Source of the DNA: Flavobacterium johnsoniae
Lineage (GTDB): Bacteria > Bacteroidota > Bacteroidia > Flavobacteriales > Flavobacteriaceae
Assembly: GCF_001879205.1 (NCBI RefSeq)
Contig: NZ_MLFK01000007.1
Location: 1-64,000 of the forward strand
Reading direction: 5' to 3'
Length of the DNA: 64,000 bases
A program made the translations under genes and the position numbers. Position 1 is the stretch's first letter. Each line of letters opens with the position of its first letter. The notes beneath the pieces are model-generated. The model had not been told where the DNA came from, did no database searches, and saw only the letters and a list, made by a program, of their open reading frames with translations. Below are positions 63,130 through 64,000 of this stretch, in pieces.

Positions 63130-63491
63130 TATATTGTATTTAATAATCCACATAAGCTTGTGGATGTTGAGCTTGAAAAGTATTTTTCTATATGGTGAAA
63201 TTACAAATTTAAATTCTAATGAAACATTATTGTTTTCATTACTGATTAAGAAAAACTTTTTTTACGTCATTCAAAAAATCATAAACAGGAAAAGCTTCTC
63301 CTTGATTTATGAAACTATTAAAGTAATATTTTGATCTAAATCTTTCCAAAACAAACTTCTAAAGCCATTTAATCCTGCTGGATGCATTGCAATCGTGTCG
63401 TTTTTTAAAGATACTCTTGAGATTCAAATTACCTAAAATGTGAATTAAAGATATAACTAATTGATTTGTAGTTGAGTGCGAGGTAATAAAA
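63130..63491. other. gap upstream of the esterase gene, no gene seen
   Basis: AT-rich, stops in all frames. No repeat or promoter pair is clear. A terminator for the next gene closes the gap. Confidence 0.5.
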
Positions 63492-63518
63492 AATCCCGCT
63501 TCGGTCTGAAACGGGATT
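63492..63518 (-). terminator. terminator of the outer-membrane protein gene
   Basis: AATCCCG (63492-63498) and CGGGATT (63512-63518) form a stem with a GC-containing loop; on the minus strand a T run follows. It is about 25 bases after the stop codon. Confidence 0.8.
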
Positions 63519-63543
63519 ACTTTATAATTGTATGTTTTACTCT

Positions 63544-64000
63544 TTAGAAAAATGAATAACCTAAAATAAGAGCAGTTGTTTGATAAGACGAACTCCAGGC
63601 AGGATTGTCAGCCAGAAGACCTCTTGCAGTTTGATATCTTACTTCTAAACTGATTTTATCTTTAAATTTACAACCGACTCCAAAACCAAAATTAAGGCCG
63701 GATTTAATCTCTAATTCATTTAATGGAGAACCATCTTTTCTTGTTACAGTAACTGAGGAATTTGTACTGAAATCTACAATCATTGAAGCATTAGCAAAAA
63801 TTTTAAAAGCATCGTTAACAAAGAAATAGCGTCTCACACCTACAGGAAGTTCAATTGAGCTGTAATCTACTTTTGCTGTTAGAGTTCCTCCCACAACCTG
63901 AGAAGTTTGTATCGTTTGCTCTCCTTTATAAGATTGATAAGTAGGTTCTACTATAACCGACCATCTGTCTTTATTGAATGGCAAAATAAATTCAGCTTCA
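63544..64000 (-). CDS. outer-membrane beta-barrel protein, cut by the window edge
   Basis: The frame is open to the right edge, so the N terminus is missing; about 152 residues are seen. The visible part alternates amphipathic strands with aromatic ends (ALILGYSFF at the C terminus, ending in F as barrels do). It resembles the PorT/OmpW-like barrels of Bacteroidota. No function is assigned. The terminator just after it supports the 3' end. Confidence 0.7.
   Translation of the reverse strand, partial: EAEFILPFNKDRWSVIVEPTYQSYKGEQTIQTSQVVGGTLTAKVDYSSIELPVGVRRYFFVNDAFKIFANASMIVDFSTNSSVTVTRKDGSPLNELEIKSGLNFGFGVGCKFKDKISLEVRYQTARGLLADNPAWSSSYQTTALILGYSFF

Overview
The window looks like a Flavobacterium chromosome (Bacteroidota). 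The DNA is AT-rich, Shine-Dalgarno sites are essentially absent, and promoter-like TAnnTTTG boxes are present. There is a type IX secretion-type C-terminal sorting domain, a PUL-like polysaccharide-degradation segment, and the family set (LolA, FtsK, RibB with a dead RibA half, the Tpx/AhpC cluster, NrfHA with ResBC) typical of that genus. The intergenic gaps carry the low-complexity words and long inverted repeats seen in flavobacterial genomes.

Layout. 1-4680: the end of a polysaccharide-utilisation segment: three 68-bp tandem repeats, a PKD lipoprotein, an agarase-like clan GH-A hydrolase and a GH2 enzyme. 4720-13730: an accessory island bounded by tRNA-Ser 3'-end-like sequences. It holds an operon of an Eco57I-like adenine methyltransferase, a DUF262 protein and a HEPN protein; facing away from it is a second DUF262-HEPN pair whose HEPN gene is frameshifted at a T10 tract; then comes an unrecognised three-gene cassette (11209-13216). 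The tRNA-Ser(TGA) gene sits at 13716-13800 on the minus strand.

13940-20986 is a tightly packed minus-strand operon: tpx, diacylglycerol kinase, ftsK, lolA, an LptF/G-type permease, ribB and a thioesterase. 21313-22856 holds further redox genes (DUF6952, thioredoxin, AhpC-type peroxiredoxin). 22982-29892 is a peptidoglycan-recycling neighbourhood: NagZ-type GH3, GNAT, TPR protein, AmpG-like permease, DigH/YngK-like hydrolase and AnmK. 30269-32356 encodes a large secreted GEVED/fibronectin-III protein. From there to 56900 the genes are mostly housekeeping: MscS channel, FAD/Fe-S oxidoreductase, amino-acid permease, methionine gamma-lyase-type enzyme with a divergent Lrp regulator, lipoamide dehydrogenase, lipocalin, DoxX, pabB, tilS-dsbD, amtB, Gfo/Idh/MocA oxidoreductase, ComM/YifB and an ABC-F ATPase. 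57168-61511 is a nitrite-ammonification operon (nrfH, nrfA, resB, ccsA) that also encodes its own cytochrome c maturation proteins. The right end has a GNAT protein, an esterase and an outer-membrane barrel protein cut by the window edge.

The most likely undescribed biology is in the 4.8-13.7 kb island: the methyltransferase-DUF262-HEPN operon with its divergent DUF262-HEPN duplicate, and the three-gene cassette next to the tRNA.
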